Shown: positions 9,001 through 16,663, counted from the stretch's first letter. The stretch is DNA of 64,000 nucleotides from Candidatus Eremiobacterota bacterium (GCA_031082125.1 JAVHLM010000022.1:1-64000), one strand, 5' to 3'. Numbers and translations are program-made. Notes: generated by a model not told the origin, from the sequence alone.

Positions 9001-9801
9001 ATGACCATGCGGAAAAAGAGCATTTCTGAAAGCAGGAAAACAGTGGTCTACGGGCCCGTTACTTCCTGGCGCCTCGGGAGGTCACTCGGGATCGACCTTA
9101 TTTCAACGCAGAAAAAGGGCTGCACCTTCGACTGCGTCTATTGCCAGCTCGGAAAGAGCACTCACCGTGTGACGGAAAGAAGGGTATTTGTCCCGGCCTG
9201 CGAGGTGCTGGCCCAGGTTGAAGCATTGAGAGACTGCATCGCCGATTATTATACTTTTTCCGGCATGGGAGAGCCGACTCTTGCAGCAAACATTGGCGAA
9301 GTGATTCAAAAAATCAAGAGTGTCTCCCCTGTGCCCGTCGCTGTGCTCACCAACAGCTCACTGATCTCAAAGGCGGAGGTGAGGGATGAACTGTCCTTTG
9401 CCGATTATGTCATTGCCAAGCTTGACGGGGCCTGTGAGGAAACTTTCGGGAAGGTGAACAGGCCGTCAAAAGGCTTCACGCTCCAGGGCATTATTGAAGG
9501 GCTCATTGAATTCAAGAAAATATTTAAGGGCCGGCTCGCCATACAGACCATGGTGACGGAAGAAAATGCAGGTGAGGTTAGGGCCATGGCAGCAGTGGTG
9601 AAGAAGATCGGCCCTCATGAGATTCAGATCAATACACCGTTTCGCCCCTGTAAAGTGAAGCCCCTTGAAAGGGATGAGATATATGCTCTGAAAAATGCCT
9701 TCCAGGGCATCAATGTGCTTACTGTATATGACCGGGAAAGAAGAACTCCGCACGAACCGCTCTCCCTGGAGGAGACCCTCAGGAGAAGGCCCGCGCTGTA
9801 A
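9001..9801 (+). CDS. radical SAM protein, COG0731-like
   Basis: This 266-residue enzyme carries the [4Fe-4S]-SAM motif C41-x3-C45-x2-C48 (KGCTFDCVYCQLG). The approach VVYGPVTSWRLGRSLGIDLI and the later FSGMGEPTLAANIGEVI are typical of the COG0731 group, which is annotated by similarity to wyosine-type tRNA synthetases but is widespread in bacteria with unknown substrates. There is no SPASM or second cluster. It directly follows the ferredoxin (4-base gap), so cluster reduction by that protein is plausible. The ATG at 9001 is used; a second ATG two codons on is possible. Confidence 0.85.
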   Translation: MTMRKKSISESRKTVVYGPVTSWRLGRSLGIDLISTQKKGCTFDCVYCQLGKSTHRVTERRVFVPACEVLAQVEALRDCIADYYTFSGMGEPTLAANIGEVIQKIKSVSPVPVAVLTNSSLISKAEVRDELSFADYVIAKLDGACEETFGKVNRPSKGFTLQGIIEGLIEFKKIFKGRLAIQTMVTEENAGEVRAMAAVVKKIGPHEIQINTPFRPCKVKPLERDEIYALKNAFQGINVLTVYDRERRTPHEPLSLEETLRRRPAL

Positions 9802-9811
9802 AATTCAGCTA

Positions 9812-10423
9812 TTACTCCGCGAGATGCTCCACAGAGTTATAAGCCTTTACATGCCAGCCTGAGCCGTCATGCTCGATTATGGTAAGGCACGCGTTCTTTA
9901 TTTTTGTCTCCCCCACGTCGATGGTTCCTGCCGAGACTGCCTTGAGAAGCGAGTTAATCACCGCGCCGTGGGTGACAAGCACTACTCTTTTCCCGCCGTA
10001 GCCTGCCATTATACCCCGCAGTCCTTCCAGTACCCTCTTTTCAAGGTCATCATCGCTTTCCTTCCCTGGAACGTTTCCCTCAGGGAAGGCAAGCTCCTGC
10101 TCCTGGTGAGTAAGGCCTGATGATTTCCCGAAATCCCGCTCGATGAAGGCCTCATCAGGGAGCAATGGAGTGATCTCCAGCGCGAGCCTTATGATATCGG
10201 CCGTTACGAAGGCTCTCTTCAATGGGCTTGCAATGATCACATCCCAGCTGAACCCTGCCAGGTGGGCGGCGATTTCCGATGCCTGCTTTTTGCCCGCTTC
10301 GTTGAGCTCTGTGTCTTCTCTGCCCTGGAATTTTCTCTCCCTGTTCCAGTCCGTCTCCCCATGCCTCACCATGCAGATGGTGGTCACCAGTGCCTTCTTC
10401 TGTACTTCCTTCATTGATGCCAC
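9812..10423 (-). CDS. histidine phosphatase family protein (phosphoglycerate mutase-like)
   Basis: The VRHGETDWNRERKFQGREDTELN opening is the RHG phosphohistidine motif plus the family's conserved follow-on. ERDFGKSSGLTHQE and VTHGAVINSLL supply the other catalytic residues. At 203 residues it fits the CobC/PhoE-like group, which dephosphorylates small phospho-compounds; the substrate is not predictable. The GTG start at 10423 has GAGAGG eight bases upstream. It follows the HAD gene by 4 bases and is the last gene of the minus-strand operon that begins at 12590. Confidence 0.9.
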   Translation of the reverse strand: MASMKEVQKKALVTTICMVRHGETDWNRERKFQGREDTELNEAGKKQASEIAAHLAGFSWDVIIASPLKRAFVTADIIRLALEITPLLPDEAFIERDFGKSSGLTHQEQELAFPEGNVPGKESDDDLEKRVLEGLRGIMAGYGGKRVVLVTHGAVINSLLKAVSAGTIDVGETKIKNACLTIIEHDGSGWHVKAYNSVEHLAE

Positions 10424-10427
10424 TCTT

Positions 10428-10898
10428 TCATCCTCTCAGGCCCGCGATGAGCCTTTCCGGCTTCAGTAAAAGATCGAGGCCATCCTGAGCTGAAGGAACC
10501 ACGATATGGGAAGCCGCCATAGAAGCGGGAGAAGCGCCTTCAGGCCCGAGCACGCAGATTCCGAGAGCTGCCTCCTTGAGCATGAAACTGTCGTTGAAAC
10601 CATTCCCCATGGCTGCCGTCCTGCCAGCACCATAATCCCTGAGAACCGCCGCCTTTCCCTCCCGCTCGCCAGAATGAGCGATGCGCCGGAGCTCTATTCC
10701 TAAATTCGCCGCAACGGCCGATGCGTTATTCCTCGTATCGACAGTAGCGATCACTATCTTCACCTTCTGCCTGAGAAGGACTATCCTCTCTGAGACCTCA
10801 GGGGAGACTATGCCGTCAACAGTCAGTGTCCCGTTCAGGTCCAGGAGCAGGGTCTCAATCACAAGAAGCCCTCTCCCGGGGATCTCAATGGTTATCAT
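10428..10898 (-). CDS. HAD-family protein, COG4087 soluble P-type-ATPase-like
   Basis: Starting at 10898, where AAGGAA lies six bases upstream, gives a 156-residue protein. It has only the core HAD fold: motif I is D20-L-N22-G-T, motif II sits in IVIATVDTRNN, and the last acidic motif is GNGFND. Having Asn instead of the second Asp, plus the GNGFND hinge, resembles P-type ATPase phosphorylation domains (DKTGT, GDGxND) more than ordinary phosphatases. There is no membrane part. It may be a phosphatase or a regulatory domain. It is tightly linked to the histidine phosphatase gene. Confidence 0.78.
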   Translation of the reverse strand: MITIEIPGRGLLVIETLLLDLNGTLTVDGIVSPEVSERIVLLRQKVKIVIATVDTRNNASAVAANLGIELRRIAHSGEREGKAAVLRDYGAGRTAAMGNGFNDSFMLKEAALGICVLGPEGASPASMAASHIVVPSAQDGLDLLLKPERLIAGLRG

Positions 10899-10985
10899 GG
10901 CTTTTCCTTTCTGCCCGGAGCTCACCCCATGACTTCGTTCCGCCTCTCCCGCTCCCCTCCTCATCATAGTGCCGGGATACATTGA

Positions 10986-11222
10986 TTATTGCCTCATTTC
11001 TGCCGTAAGCCATGCGATGAAGCATGATAAGCATTCCCTGTGCGCGTATGTGTCAGGCCTCATCATCTCCATTGTCTTCGCCTTTTTCAATGTGAGAAGA
11101 TGCTGCAGCTTCAGAAAGAAGACTTCAGATGAAGGGGAGGAAAAGAGGCGGGGGGGGCCTGGATCGTTTTTTTCACCGAGCAGAGCTCGGCAGATTTTAT
11201 CAGCGCCCTCGCGTATCTCCAT
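10986..11222 (-). CDS. small hypothetical protein in operon
   Basis: A 78-residue frame starts with ATG at 11222, with AAGGAG eight bases upstream. The N-terminus (MEIREGADKICRALLGEKND) looks like an amphipathic helix. The centre is low in complexity and the C-terminal part carries two cysteines (ECLSC). No family is recognised. Support comes from the ribosome site and the position between two operon genes; the opposite strand offers no better candidate. It may still be untranslated. Confidence 0.45.
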   Translation of the reverse strand: MEIREGADKICRALLGEKNDPGPPRLFSSPSSEVFFLKLQHLLTLKKAKTMEMMRPDTYAHRECLSCFIAWLTAEMRQ

Positions 11223-11246
11223 TTGACTCACTCCTTCACAGCGGAA

Positions 11247-11447
11247 TCAATGCTCCTCACTTTTTTGTTTCTCGAGGCCATACCTGGCGATAACCTCCAT
11301 TTTTTCCCCTTCGGGCAGGGACTTCATATAATATTTCCAGCCCGGGCAGAAATTAATATGCCAGCGCCAGACAAGTCCCAGGATTGACCGGGGATTGCGG
11401 TCATAGATCCCCCTGAAAAAGCAGCGGGCACACATGTGAAATGCCAT
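11247..11447 (-). CDS. small conserved Cys/Trp-rich protein
   Basis: About 66 residues. The pattern MCARCFFRGIYDRNP, then GLVWRWHINFCPGWKYYMKSL, with a charged C-terminal helix, looks like a genuine structured small protein. The spaced CxxC and the FCPGW motif could hold a metal. GGAGGT at 11452-11457 precedes two adjacent ATGs (11450, 11447); I take the second for better spacing. Its start overlaps the stop of the broken DUF4405 gene upstream (ATGA), so in the ancestor the two were co-translated. From memory, related small proteins occur in anaerobes beside DUF4405 membrane proteins; function unknown. Confidence 0.65.
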   Translation of the reverse strand: MAFHMCARCFFRGIYDRNPRSILGLVWRWHINFCPGWKYYMKSLPEGEKMEVIARYGLEKQKSEEH

Positions 11448-11718
11448 CATGACCTCCATTCATCACTGTCAGCAGTTTCAAAAAATTGTTCCTGCCAGAC
11501 GCTTTGATAATAGTAAAGACATTCCCCCTGCCCGGCCGGCATATCCTCCCGGATCACTATCCAGTCCCAGTGGCAGTGGATGTGATAGAATGCGGGGACT
11601 ATGAAATTACCTCATCGGCCAGGGACTTGAAAATCCACCTCAGGAACCCTGTCGCGGTGACCGTGAGAAACGATAAGAGCTGGGCCATATTGATATAATA
11701 GCGTTTTTTCACTTTCAC
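11447..11718 (-). pseudogene. broken DUF4405 membrane-protein gene
   Basis: A GTG start at 11718 with AAGGAGG upstream opens a frame that matches the intact DUF4405 protein at 16364-16663 almost residue for residue (YYINMAQLLSFLTVTATGFLRW here, YYIDMAMLFSFLVVTATGFLRW there) up to the LADE motif. About 67 bases, covering the loop and most of the second helix, are then missing. The frame stops at a TAG, and the rest (FYHIHCHWDWIVI) continues in another frame to 11447. Both halves are well conserved, so the deletion looks recent. The intact relatives are small membrane proteins with His residues that could bind haem. Confidence 0.8.
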
Positions 11719-11765
11719 TCTGCCTCCTTAAAATAAATAGGCACACTTCCCATGACACTCCCTCC

Positions 11766-12590
11766 TCAAAACCCGATGTGATTCCTGATAAACTCAAGGG
11801 TAACCATATTGAATTGCCTCGCCATTTCAATATGAAGCAGGTGACTTGCCTTCTCCCCCCTGAAAAAGTGAAAACGGGAACCCCTGATGGCCTCTGCTAC
11901 TTTCACTGCATAGGCGGGATGAATGAGCGCATCACCCTCTCCGGCAATGACATGCGTCGGGATATCAATATCCCCGAGGCGGTCCAGGGCATTGTGGGAA
12001 CATGCTGCATGCCACTGCCCGATGAGACCCTGCCGGGTGGGACGGCCAGTGCCATTCTCTTTATTCCCATCACTGAGCTGTTCTATGAGTCCTGGAACAG
12101 TTTCGAGGAGCAGGGGGCTGAATGCCAGCGAATAGACATATGCAGTGTATTCTTCCACCAGTCCCTGATCGAGGAGTGTGCACATCACGCGGCTCAGATT
12201 CCTTATCCGCTCATCACTGCGGCCCCATGTGACAGAAAGCTGCAGGGTCAGGAGCCTTTCAGGGTGCCGCAGTACCAGCTCCTGGGCTATGACTGAGCCC
12301 AGTGACTGGCCTACCACATGAGCCTTTTCTATACCAAGAGCTTCCATCAGGGCCGCCGTATCATCCGCCATGGCATGAACAGAATAGGTATCTTTATGGA
12401 GGGGGACATCACTTCTGCCGATACCCCTGTTATCAAAGGTGATTGCCCTGAAATACCTGCTGAATTCAGCGACCTGGGGAATCCAGGCGGCATGGTCCGC
12501 CCCGACTCCTGCAATGAAAATGAGGGGAACACCGGCGCCGGCCTCCTCATAGTAACAGGAAATGCCGGTTTCAAGCCGAACAGTGGGCAT
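11766..12590 (-). CDS. alpha/beta hydrolase
   Basis: This 274-residue protein has the classical fold signature: an oxyanion-side HG-like AGVGADHAAW region, FDNRGIGRSD, and the nucleophile elbow GQSLGS with Ser96. A late Asp sits in VIAGEGDALIHP, and the catalytic His lies in ASHLLHIE near residue 250. AGGAG lies seven bases before the ATG. It is closest in style to BioH/3-oxoadipate-lactonase-like hydrolases; the substrate is unknown. It is the first gene of the minus-strand operon ending at 9812, driven by the palindrome-controlled promoter at 12652-12681. Confidence 0.88.
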   Translation of the reverse strand: MPTVRLETGISCYYEEAGAGVPLIFIAGVGADHAAWIPQVAEFSRYFRAITFDNRGIGRSDVPLHKDTYSVHAMADDTAALMEALGIEKAHVVGQSLGSVIAQELVLRHPERLLTLQLSVTWGRSDERIRNLSRVMCTLLDQGLVEEYTAYVYSLAFSPLLLETVPGLIEQLSDGNKENGTGRPTRQGLIGQWHAACSHNALDRLGDIDIPTHVIAGEGDALIHPAYAVKVAEAIRGSRFHFFRGEKASHLLHIEMARQFNMVTLEFIRNHIGF

Positions 12591-12632
12591 GAAGAACTCC
12601 TGAACTTTCCCGTAGCTCCAAGGGTGTCTTTA

Positions 12633-12653
12633 ATATATGTAACATACATATAT
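12633..12653 (-). promoter_or_regulatory. operator palindrome in the hydrolase promoter
   Basis: The arms ATATATGTA and TACATATAT (nine bases each) are perfect inverted repeats around three bases, immediately downstream of and touching the minus-strand -10 box. The core ATGT-N5-ACAT spacing is identical to that in the palindrome at 7750-7768. Binding here would block transcription of the hydrolase operon. Confidence 0.7.
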
Positions 12654-12681
12654 AATACCTCATATATCACTTCTTTGTCAA
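12652..12681 (-). promoter_or_regulatory. promoter of the hydrolase operon
   Basis: Read on the minus strand, TTGACA (12681-12676) and TATTAT (12657-12652) are separated by 18 bases. The leader to the ATG at 12590 is about 55 bases. Confidence 0.7.
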
Positions 12682-12843
12682 GGGATGAGCGGATTCACCA
12701 GGCTGGAGCGGCATGGGTGGGATGACAGCCATCTCCCGCCTCTCAAAAAGCCCGGAAAGCGCTTCCTATGAGTAGAACAGGGAACGAGGGTTCATGAGAA
12801 CTTATGCCGCCTCCAGCCAACATGCCCGGCGGCGAGATAATTA

Positions 12844-12873
12844 TTGTCTTGAGAGTGCACTTTATGATATTAT
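12844..12873 (+). promoter_or_regulatory. possible promoter for the DUF4405 gene at 12946
   Basis: TTGTCT (12844-12849) and TATTAT (12868-12873) are separated by 18 bases and lie about 70 bases before the start codon. The -35 is weak. The remaining bases between 12682 and 12843 show no gene or clear signal. Confidence 0.35.
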
Positions 12874-12945
12874 GAGAGCATCGGGGGAAACCCAAAATCA
12901 ACATTGGGCTCTTCATATACTGCAAGCTACGAAAGAAGTGAAACC

Positions 12946-13293
12946 ATGAGAAGAACGGCGCTGAATTTCCTGATTGACTGCCTGAGCCTGGTTATCCTCT
13001 TTGGTCTGGTAGGAACCGGGGCGATAATTAAATGGATCCTGCCGCCGGGAAGCGGGGGGCAGGGACGGGCCCTCCACGGTGGTCAAGGAGGGGAGCATAT
13101 AAGGCAATTCATCGGGATGGGCCGCCACAGCTGGGGTGATATCCATTTCGTGCTTGCCCTGCTCTTTGTGGTACTGGTATTCGTCCACATAATGCTGCAC
13201 TGGCAATGGATAAAATGCTTTGTCAGCCCGCAGACAGGTGCGGCCTCCCCCAAAGCCGGGCCAGCCGGTGAAGATGACAGATGCCTTCCTTAA
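12946..13293 (+). CDS. DUF4405-type small membrane protein
   Basis: Starting at MRRTALNF (12946) gives 115 residues with two transmembrane helices (about residues 6-27 and 62-80). They are joined by a Gly/His-rich loop and end in FVHIMLHWQWIKCF. The His residues at the start and end of helix 2, with HWQW after it, match the DUF4405 pattern seen in the two other copies in this window (the gene at 16364 and the broken gene at 11447). Such proteins look like minimal membrane haem-binding units, but function is unproven. The C-terminal 30 residues are hydrophilic and variable. Confidence 0.75.
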   Translation: MRRTALNFLIDCLSLVILFGLVGTGAIIKWILPPGSGGQGRALHGGQGGEHIRQFIGMGRHSWGDIHFVLALLFVVLVFVHIMLHWQWIKCFVSPQTGAASPKAGPAGEDDRCLP

Positions 13294-13327
13294 GAGAGCG
13301 CTTGTGGTGGCTTTGCCTGGCATGAGA

Positions 13328-13357
13328 TTGATCCCAAATGCACCTTTTTGGTATAAT
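13328..13357 (+). promoter_or_regulatory. promoter of the ankyrin lipoprotein gene
   Basis: TTGATC (13328-13333) and an exact TATAAT (13352-13357) are 18 bases apart. The start of transcription would be near 13364, leaving a leader of nearly 230 bases before the gene at 13593. Confidence 0.65.
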
Positions 13358-13363
13358 CACCTC

Positions 13364-13592
13364 AGGGGGCCGGATTAAAGTTCCTATCCTTAACAGGGGC
13401 TGCAGTCCCGCCGGAAAGCGGGGCTGCCTTAAAAATGCTGACGACAAGCGATTTTCAGCCTCGCATCTCTGAGCGTGGGGTAACCCCGTGAAGGGAGTGC
13501 TCCCTCGAGGGATCTTCAAGGTGGCAGGGGGGCGCAAGGAGAAGATCGGTCGGAGTCGCACCACAGAGCATGTATGAAAGGAGTTCGAGAAA
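13364..13592 (+). ncRNA. long, strongly folded 5' leader of unknown class
   Basis: There is no convincing open frame, but several strong stems. A ten-pair stem joins GCAGTCCCGC (13402-13411) and GCGGGGCTGC (13418-13427) across a CGGAAA loop. GGGG/CCCC closes on TAA at 13477-13487. A seven-pair stem joins GATCTTC (13511-13517) and GAAGATC (13541-13547), enclosing a GC-rich loop. I compared it by eye with the common riboswitch cores (cobalamin, SAM, TPP, FMN, glycine, Moco, c-di-GMP) and found none. It ends in a GGAG ribosome site before the ankyrin gene, so it may be a cis-regulatory RNA or simply a stable leader. Confidence 0.4.
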
Positions 13593-14387
13593 ATGAGGAA
13601 TCTCTGGGTGCTCATCATTTCCTTGGTGGCGCTGCTGGTTGCGGGGTGCGCCAGCGAGAGCGCCCGGGCCCGCAAGGAGCTGGAAAGGAAAAATGTCGCC
13701 TATGCTGATGAAGCCTTTTTCCAGGCAGTCAATGACGGGAGAACCGCTGATGTCGTACTGTTCCTGAAAGCCGGCAAGGAAGTCACCGCGAAGAACAGTG
13801 ACGGCAGGACAGCCCTCCACGTGGCAGGCGCCGCAGGCCGGAGGGAGATAGCGGAGCTCCTCATCATGAAGGGTGCCGCGGTGAATGAGAAGGATGTGAA
13901 ATATGGATTCACCCCGCTGCATATGGCATGCACAATGGGCCACAAGGAGACTGCCGCGCTTCTCATCGCCAAGGGTGCCGCAGTCAATGAAAAAGGCAGC
14001 CAGAACGGATTCACGCCCCTCATCCTTGCCTGCAAGGGAGACTTCAGCGATATCGCGGAGCTCCTCATCGAGAACGGCGCCGATGTGAAGATGAAAGACG
14101 GCAATGACTGGACGGCCCTCCACTGGGCGGCCCTGGAAGACAGAAAAGAAGCGGCGGAGCTGCTCATTGAAAAGGGCGCCGACTGCAATGCGAAAAACAA
14201 TAACGGCTATACGCCACTTCACGAGGCAGCAAAAAAGGGGAGCCTCAAAGCGGCGGAGCTGCTTGTCAACAAGGGAGCCGACATCAACGTGAGAAACAGC
14301 CAGAGCGAGACGCCTCTCGGCGTGGCCCGCAGTAAAGGCAGAAGGGAGGTATATGACCTTATAAGGTCAAGGGGCGGGATTCAATGA
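13593..14387 (+). CDS. ankyrin-repeat lipoprotein
   Basis: A lipoprotein signal (MRNLWVLIISLVALLVAGC, lipid Cys at 19) precedes a charged linker and about six to seven ankyrin repeats, each near 33-34 residues. Consensus elements are clear: GRTALHVAGAAGRREIAELLI, GFTPLHMACTMGHKETAALLI, GADVKMKDGNDWTALHWAALE. Ankyrin stacks bind other proteins. Being lipid-anchored, this one should act in the periplasm or at the cell surface, perhaps stabilising another envelope protein as the AnkB type does for catalase. It is monocistronic, with the folded leader upstream. Confidence 0.9.
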   Translation: MRNLWVLIISLVALLVAGCASESARARKELERKNVAYADEAFFQAVNDGRTADVVLFLKAGKEVTAKNSDGRTALHVAGAAGRREIAELLIMKGAAVNEKDVKYGFTPLHMACTMGHKETAALLIAKGAAVNEKGSQNGFTPLILACKGDFSDIAELLIENGADVKMKDGNDWTALHWAALEDRKEAAELLIEKGADCNAKNNNGYTPLHEAAKKGSLKAAELLVNKGADINVRNSQSETPLGVARSKGRREVYDLIRSRGGIQ

Positions 14388-14904
14388 CCCTGCCCAGAGA
14401 GAGCTCAAAACAGGTTTTACAGGACTTTCCCTGTCCTGAAAAAAGATCGGAGATTCATACATCTGAACCTGCAGCACATCCCTCACAATGAGCGTTTACC
14501 CCCGATCCTTACATGAGAAGGCTAACTTTGTCAAGACCACGTGGTGGTCATTGCCAGCCGATATCCTTAAGCCTATAGCCATCCATCCCTGTTTCAAGCT
14601 TTTTGGGGAGTTTTTCCGGACGTTTAAGCTTACTCAGGCGTCTGGAAAAACCAGCACGAAGTGAATCCGTATTTTGCCCATTCCTTTGAAGTCCACCTCC
14701 CACGCTTACATTCGCACTCTTGATGGATCATATCTTAGTGATCCAGTGCACATTGCAGGGAGTTACCCTGACTCCATTCCCTGGGCTCATGAACTTATGC
14801 TCAAGAGCATCACACCAATGGCAGCCTTTAATTTTTCCCGGCGCGGGCATTCGTGGCACAGGCAACATGCTGTCTCATGTAAATCCTGCCGGCCGGGAGC
14901 AATG
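14388..14904. other. long gap with hairpins but no recognised gene
   Basis: Just after the ankyrin gene, CAGGAC (14420-14425) and GTCCTG (14433-14438) form a hairpin followed by A residues rather than T, so it is not a standard terminator. ACCACGTGGT near 14537 is a ten-base palindrome. An interrupted inverted repeat, GCACT..GGATCA / TGATCC..AGTGC, spans 14714-14749. An open frame runs through the last 230 bases into the next gene but lacks an upstream ribosome site and looks non-protein-like. It may be remnant DNA. Confidence 0.4.
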
Positions 14905-15453
14905 ATGCCGGGAAGGCGGATTTCTTTCGATAAGGTATACAGACGCTACGGAGAAGGCGACAAGACGGTCCTCGGGGGGATCACCGCAAAGAGAGGAGAT
15001 CAGGCGGTCGAGCTCCCCTGGAGCGGGGAAGACATCCAGCTTCTCTCATACTATTACTGCGGCAGCGAGCCCGGGTCCCTGAAAAATCCTGATACGGCAG
15101 AAGCCATTCGGAAGGTATATGACTCGGGGAATACTTTCTATGACCGCTATCTTGCGCAGTGTTTCCAGTACAAGGAAGGAAATCCTTTGTACGCCTATTC
15201 CAATGCAGTGAGGCTCACCAGAGACCGCGATCCTCAGTCGGACCTGCACTTCAAGGATGGGGAAAAGTTCTTTCAGATTGAGTCCCTGGGCGATTTCAAG
15301 AGAGCCTGCGTGCTCTCAGGGGCGATGAAAGCCACTGAGCTCTCTCCTGATGAGCAGAAAGCCCTTCCCATTATCTCCGGCATGCTGAAAGAAGGAGCGA
15401 CCTTCGTGGAGAGATATGGCGATTCGAAAGTGGGCCCTCTCGCTCCTGCCTAA
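14905..15453 (+). CDS. N-terminal part of a repeat protein interrupted by a frame break
   Basis: From the ATG at 14905 (GGGAG five bases upstream) the frame encodes about 182 residues with no known domain. Its last part (ACVLSGAMKATELSPDEQKALP then MLKEGATF) is a partial copy of a unit that recurs downstream in another frame: AIYFTGDLQALPKGEKDIV..MKDQGYG and AIHCNQGLESYSKKELKLI..LMGKGYTF. The frame ends at 15453, about ten residues after the unit breaks off. I infer that one longer gene lost roughly one half-unit plus a non-triplet number of bases here. Upstream ATGs (14674) lack ribosome sites. Confidence 0.5.
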   Translation: MPGRRISFDKVYRRYGEGDKTVLGGITAKRGDQAVELPWSGEDIQLLSYYYCGSEPGSLKNPDTAEAIRKVYDSGNTFYDRYLAQCFQYKEGNPLYAYSNAVRLTRDRDPQSDLHFKDGEKFFQIESLGDFKRACVLSGAMKATELSPDEQKALPIISGMLKEGATFVERYGDSKVGPLAPA

Positions 15454-16276
15454 AGATGAGCAGCGCCTCATCTCCCAGATGAGGGAGCTGGGACAGAAGG
15501 GGATGAGCTTCAAGGGCTACTATGACGGCTCAGAACTGACCGTACTCAAGGGAATGAAAGGAGAGCTGGGGAAGGCTTTCGTAAGACATAAGGGCGGGAA
15601 TGAGAGCGTGCTGGACGATCCCAGGGATTTCCAGAGGCTCAAAGCAATCTACTTTACCGGTGACCTGCAGGCGCTCCCGAAGGGGGAAAAGGACATTGTT
15701 GAGTCCATAAATTTCATGAAGGATCAGGGATATGGCTGCGCAGTGCTCTACCAGGGAAAAACAGAATATGCCGAGCCTTTTGACGTGCTGAAAGCCGCCG
15801 TGAAGGGGCACAAGAGCATTGGGTTTGTAGACAGAGAACAGGCCTTTACCGAAATCTCGGTCTCCGATGACCTTGCCGATCTCAAGGCGATCCATTGCAA
15901 CCAGGGCCTGGAGTCCTACTCAAAGAAGGAGCTCAAGCTTATCAGCCTCATCCAGGATCTCATGGGAAAAGGGTACACGTTCCAGGCAGATACGAATTTT
16001 GCCAATGTGGACTCACTGGGGAACAAAGTCTCCGTTACGCGGTACTATCCAGTGGGGGTACTTGCAGTGCTGAAAGGCCTGCGGTGCGGAAACACCAATC
16101 TCTGGCTTTACAAGGACAACACGAGAATTCCCATATCGCAGTTCCTCGACACGGTAAGCATGTTTGACAAGATAGAGGAGCTGCGCAACGAGGAGCCTCC
16201 TCCCCCGGAAAGCAGCATCAGGGAGGATGATGGCTTTGTCATCATCGGGGGAGTGAGGCTGCCGGTGAAAGGCTGA
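15416..16276 (+). CDS. C-terminal part of the same repeat protein, possibly expressed on its own
   Basis: This frame (286 residues from ATG 15416, with GGAGA five bases upstream) overlaps the previous one by 38 bases in a different register. It holds about three units of a 75-90-residue repeat, each with a DEQ/GEK/KKE helix, a G-Y-x-F segment, then VLKGMKG or VLKGLRCG. The extreme C-terminus (EDDGFVIIGGVRLPVKG) closely resembles the tail of the PQQ-propeller protein at 38237 (EEDDFIIIDGLRLDKG). There is no signal peptide. Function unknown. It could be a surviving independent gene rather than a fragment. Confidence 0.55.
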   Translation: MAIRKWALSLLPKDEQRLISQMRELGQKGMSFKGYYDGSELTVLKGMKGELGKAFVRHKGGNESVLDDPRDFQRLKAIYFTGDLQALPKGEKDIVESINFMKDQGYGCAVLYQGKTEYAEPFDVLKAAVKGHKSIGFVDREQAFTEISVSDDLADLKAIHCNQGLESYSKKELKLISLIQDLMGKGYTFQADTNFANVDSLGNKVSVTRYYPVGVLAVLKGLRCGNTNLWLYKDNTRIPISQFLDTVSMFDKIEELRNEEPPPPESSIREDDGFVIIGGVRLPVKG

Positions 16277-16363
16277 GAACCTGCCGCACTTCCCATAAAA
16301 AGCTCCCGGCCTTCCCGACGAAGCGGGCTAAATGGACCTGCAGGAATCCCCTCCCGTGATTGC

Positions 16364-16663
16364 TCACTTCTCCTCTTCTCCCCCGGAAGCAGCCCCCTCA
16401 CGGGAATCCTTCCTCAGTTTTTCAGTCATGATCACTATCCACTCCCAGTGGCAGTTGATGTGATAAAATGCGAGGACTACGAAGAGAAGACCGGACCAGC
16501 GGTGAAGGATGCCGAAAAGCCTGCATCCGGGCGCAAGCATGGCCGCCCATATTCCCTCATCGGCCAGGGGCTTGAAAATCCACCTCAGGAACCCTGTCGC
16601 GGTGACAACCAGGAAGGAAAAGAGCATCGCCATGTCGATATAGTAGTTCTGTTTTGCCTTCAT
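16364..16663 (-). CDS. DUF4405-type small membrane protein (intact copy)
   Basis: Ninety-nine residues behind a strong AGGAGGTGTG ribosome site. Helix 1 (about residues 10-30, ending TGFLRWIF) and helix 2 (about 55-75) flank a loop. RLFGILHRWSGLLF and AFYHINCHWEWIVIM supply the paired His residues that characterise the family and suggest haem or quinone contact. The C-terminus is charged and cytoplasmic-looking. It lies alone between the split repeat gene and the molybdenum hydroxylase, on the latter's strand. The broken gene at 11447-11718 is a close paralogue. Confidence 0.78.
   Translation of the reverse strand: MKAKQNYYIDMAMLFSFLVVTATGFLRWIFKPLADEGIWAAMLAPGCRLFGILHRWSGLLFVVLAFYHINCHWEWIVIMTEKLRKDSREGAASGGEEEK

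Noticed and set aside
11486-11698. Plus-strand 70-codon frame over the broken DUF4405 gene
   Set aside because: It is the complement of a clearly homologous minus-strand remnant.
13364-13592. Known riboswitch or intron RNA before the ankyrin gene
   Set aside because: None of the conserved cores of common classes is present and no intron ends are visible; left as unclassified.
14420-14438. CAGGAC/GTCCTG hairpin after the ankyrin gene as a terminator
   Set aside because: It is followed by A residues on the plus strand and no T run on either strand.
14674-14904. Upstream extension of the repeat-protein frame
   Set aside because: No ribosome site, no similarity to the downstream units, and it contains inverted repeats; treated as non-coding.
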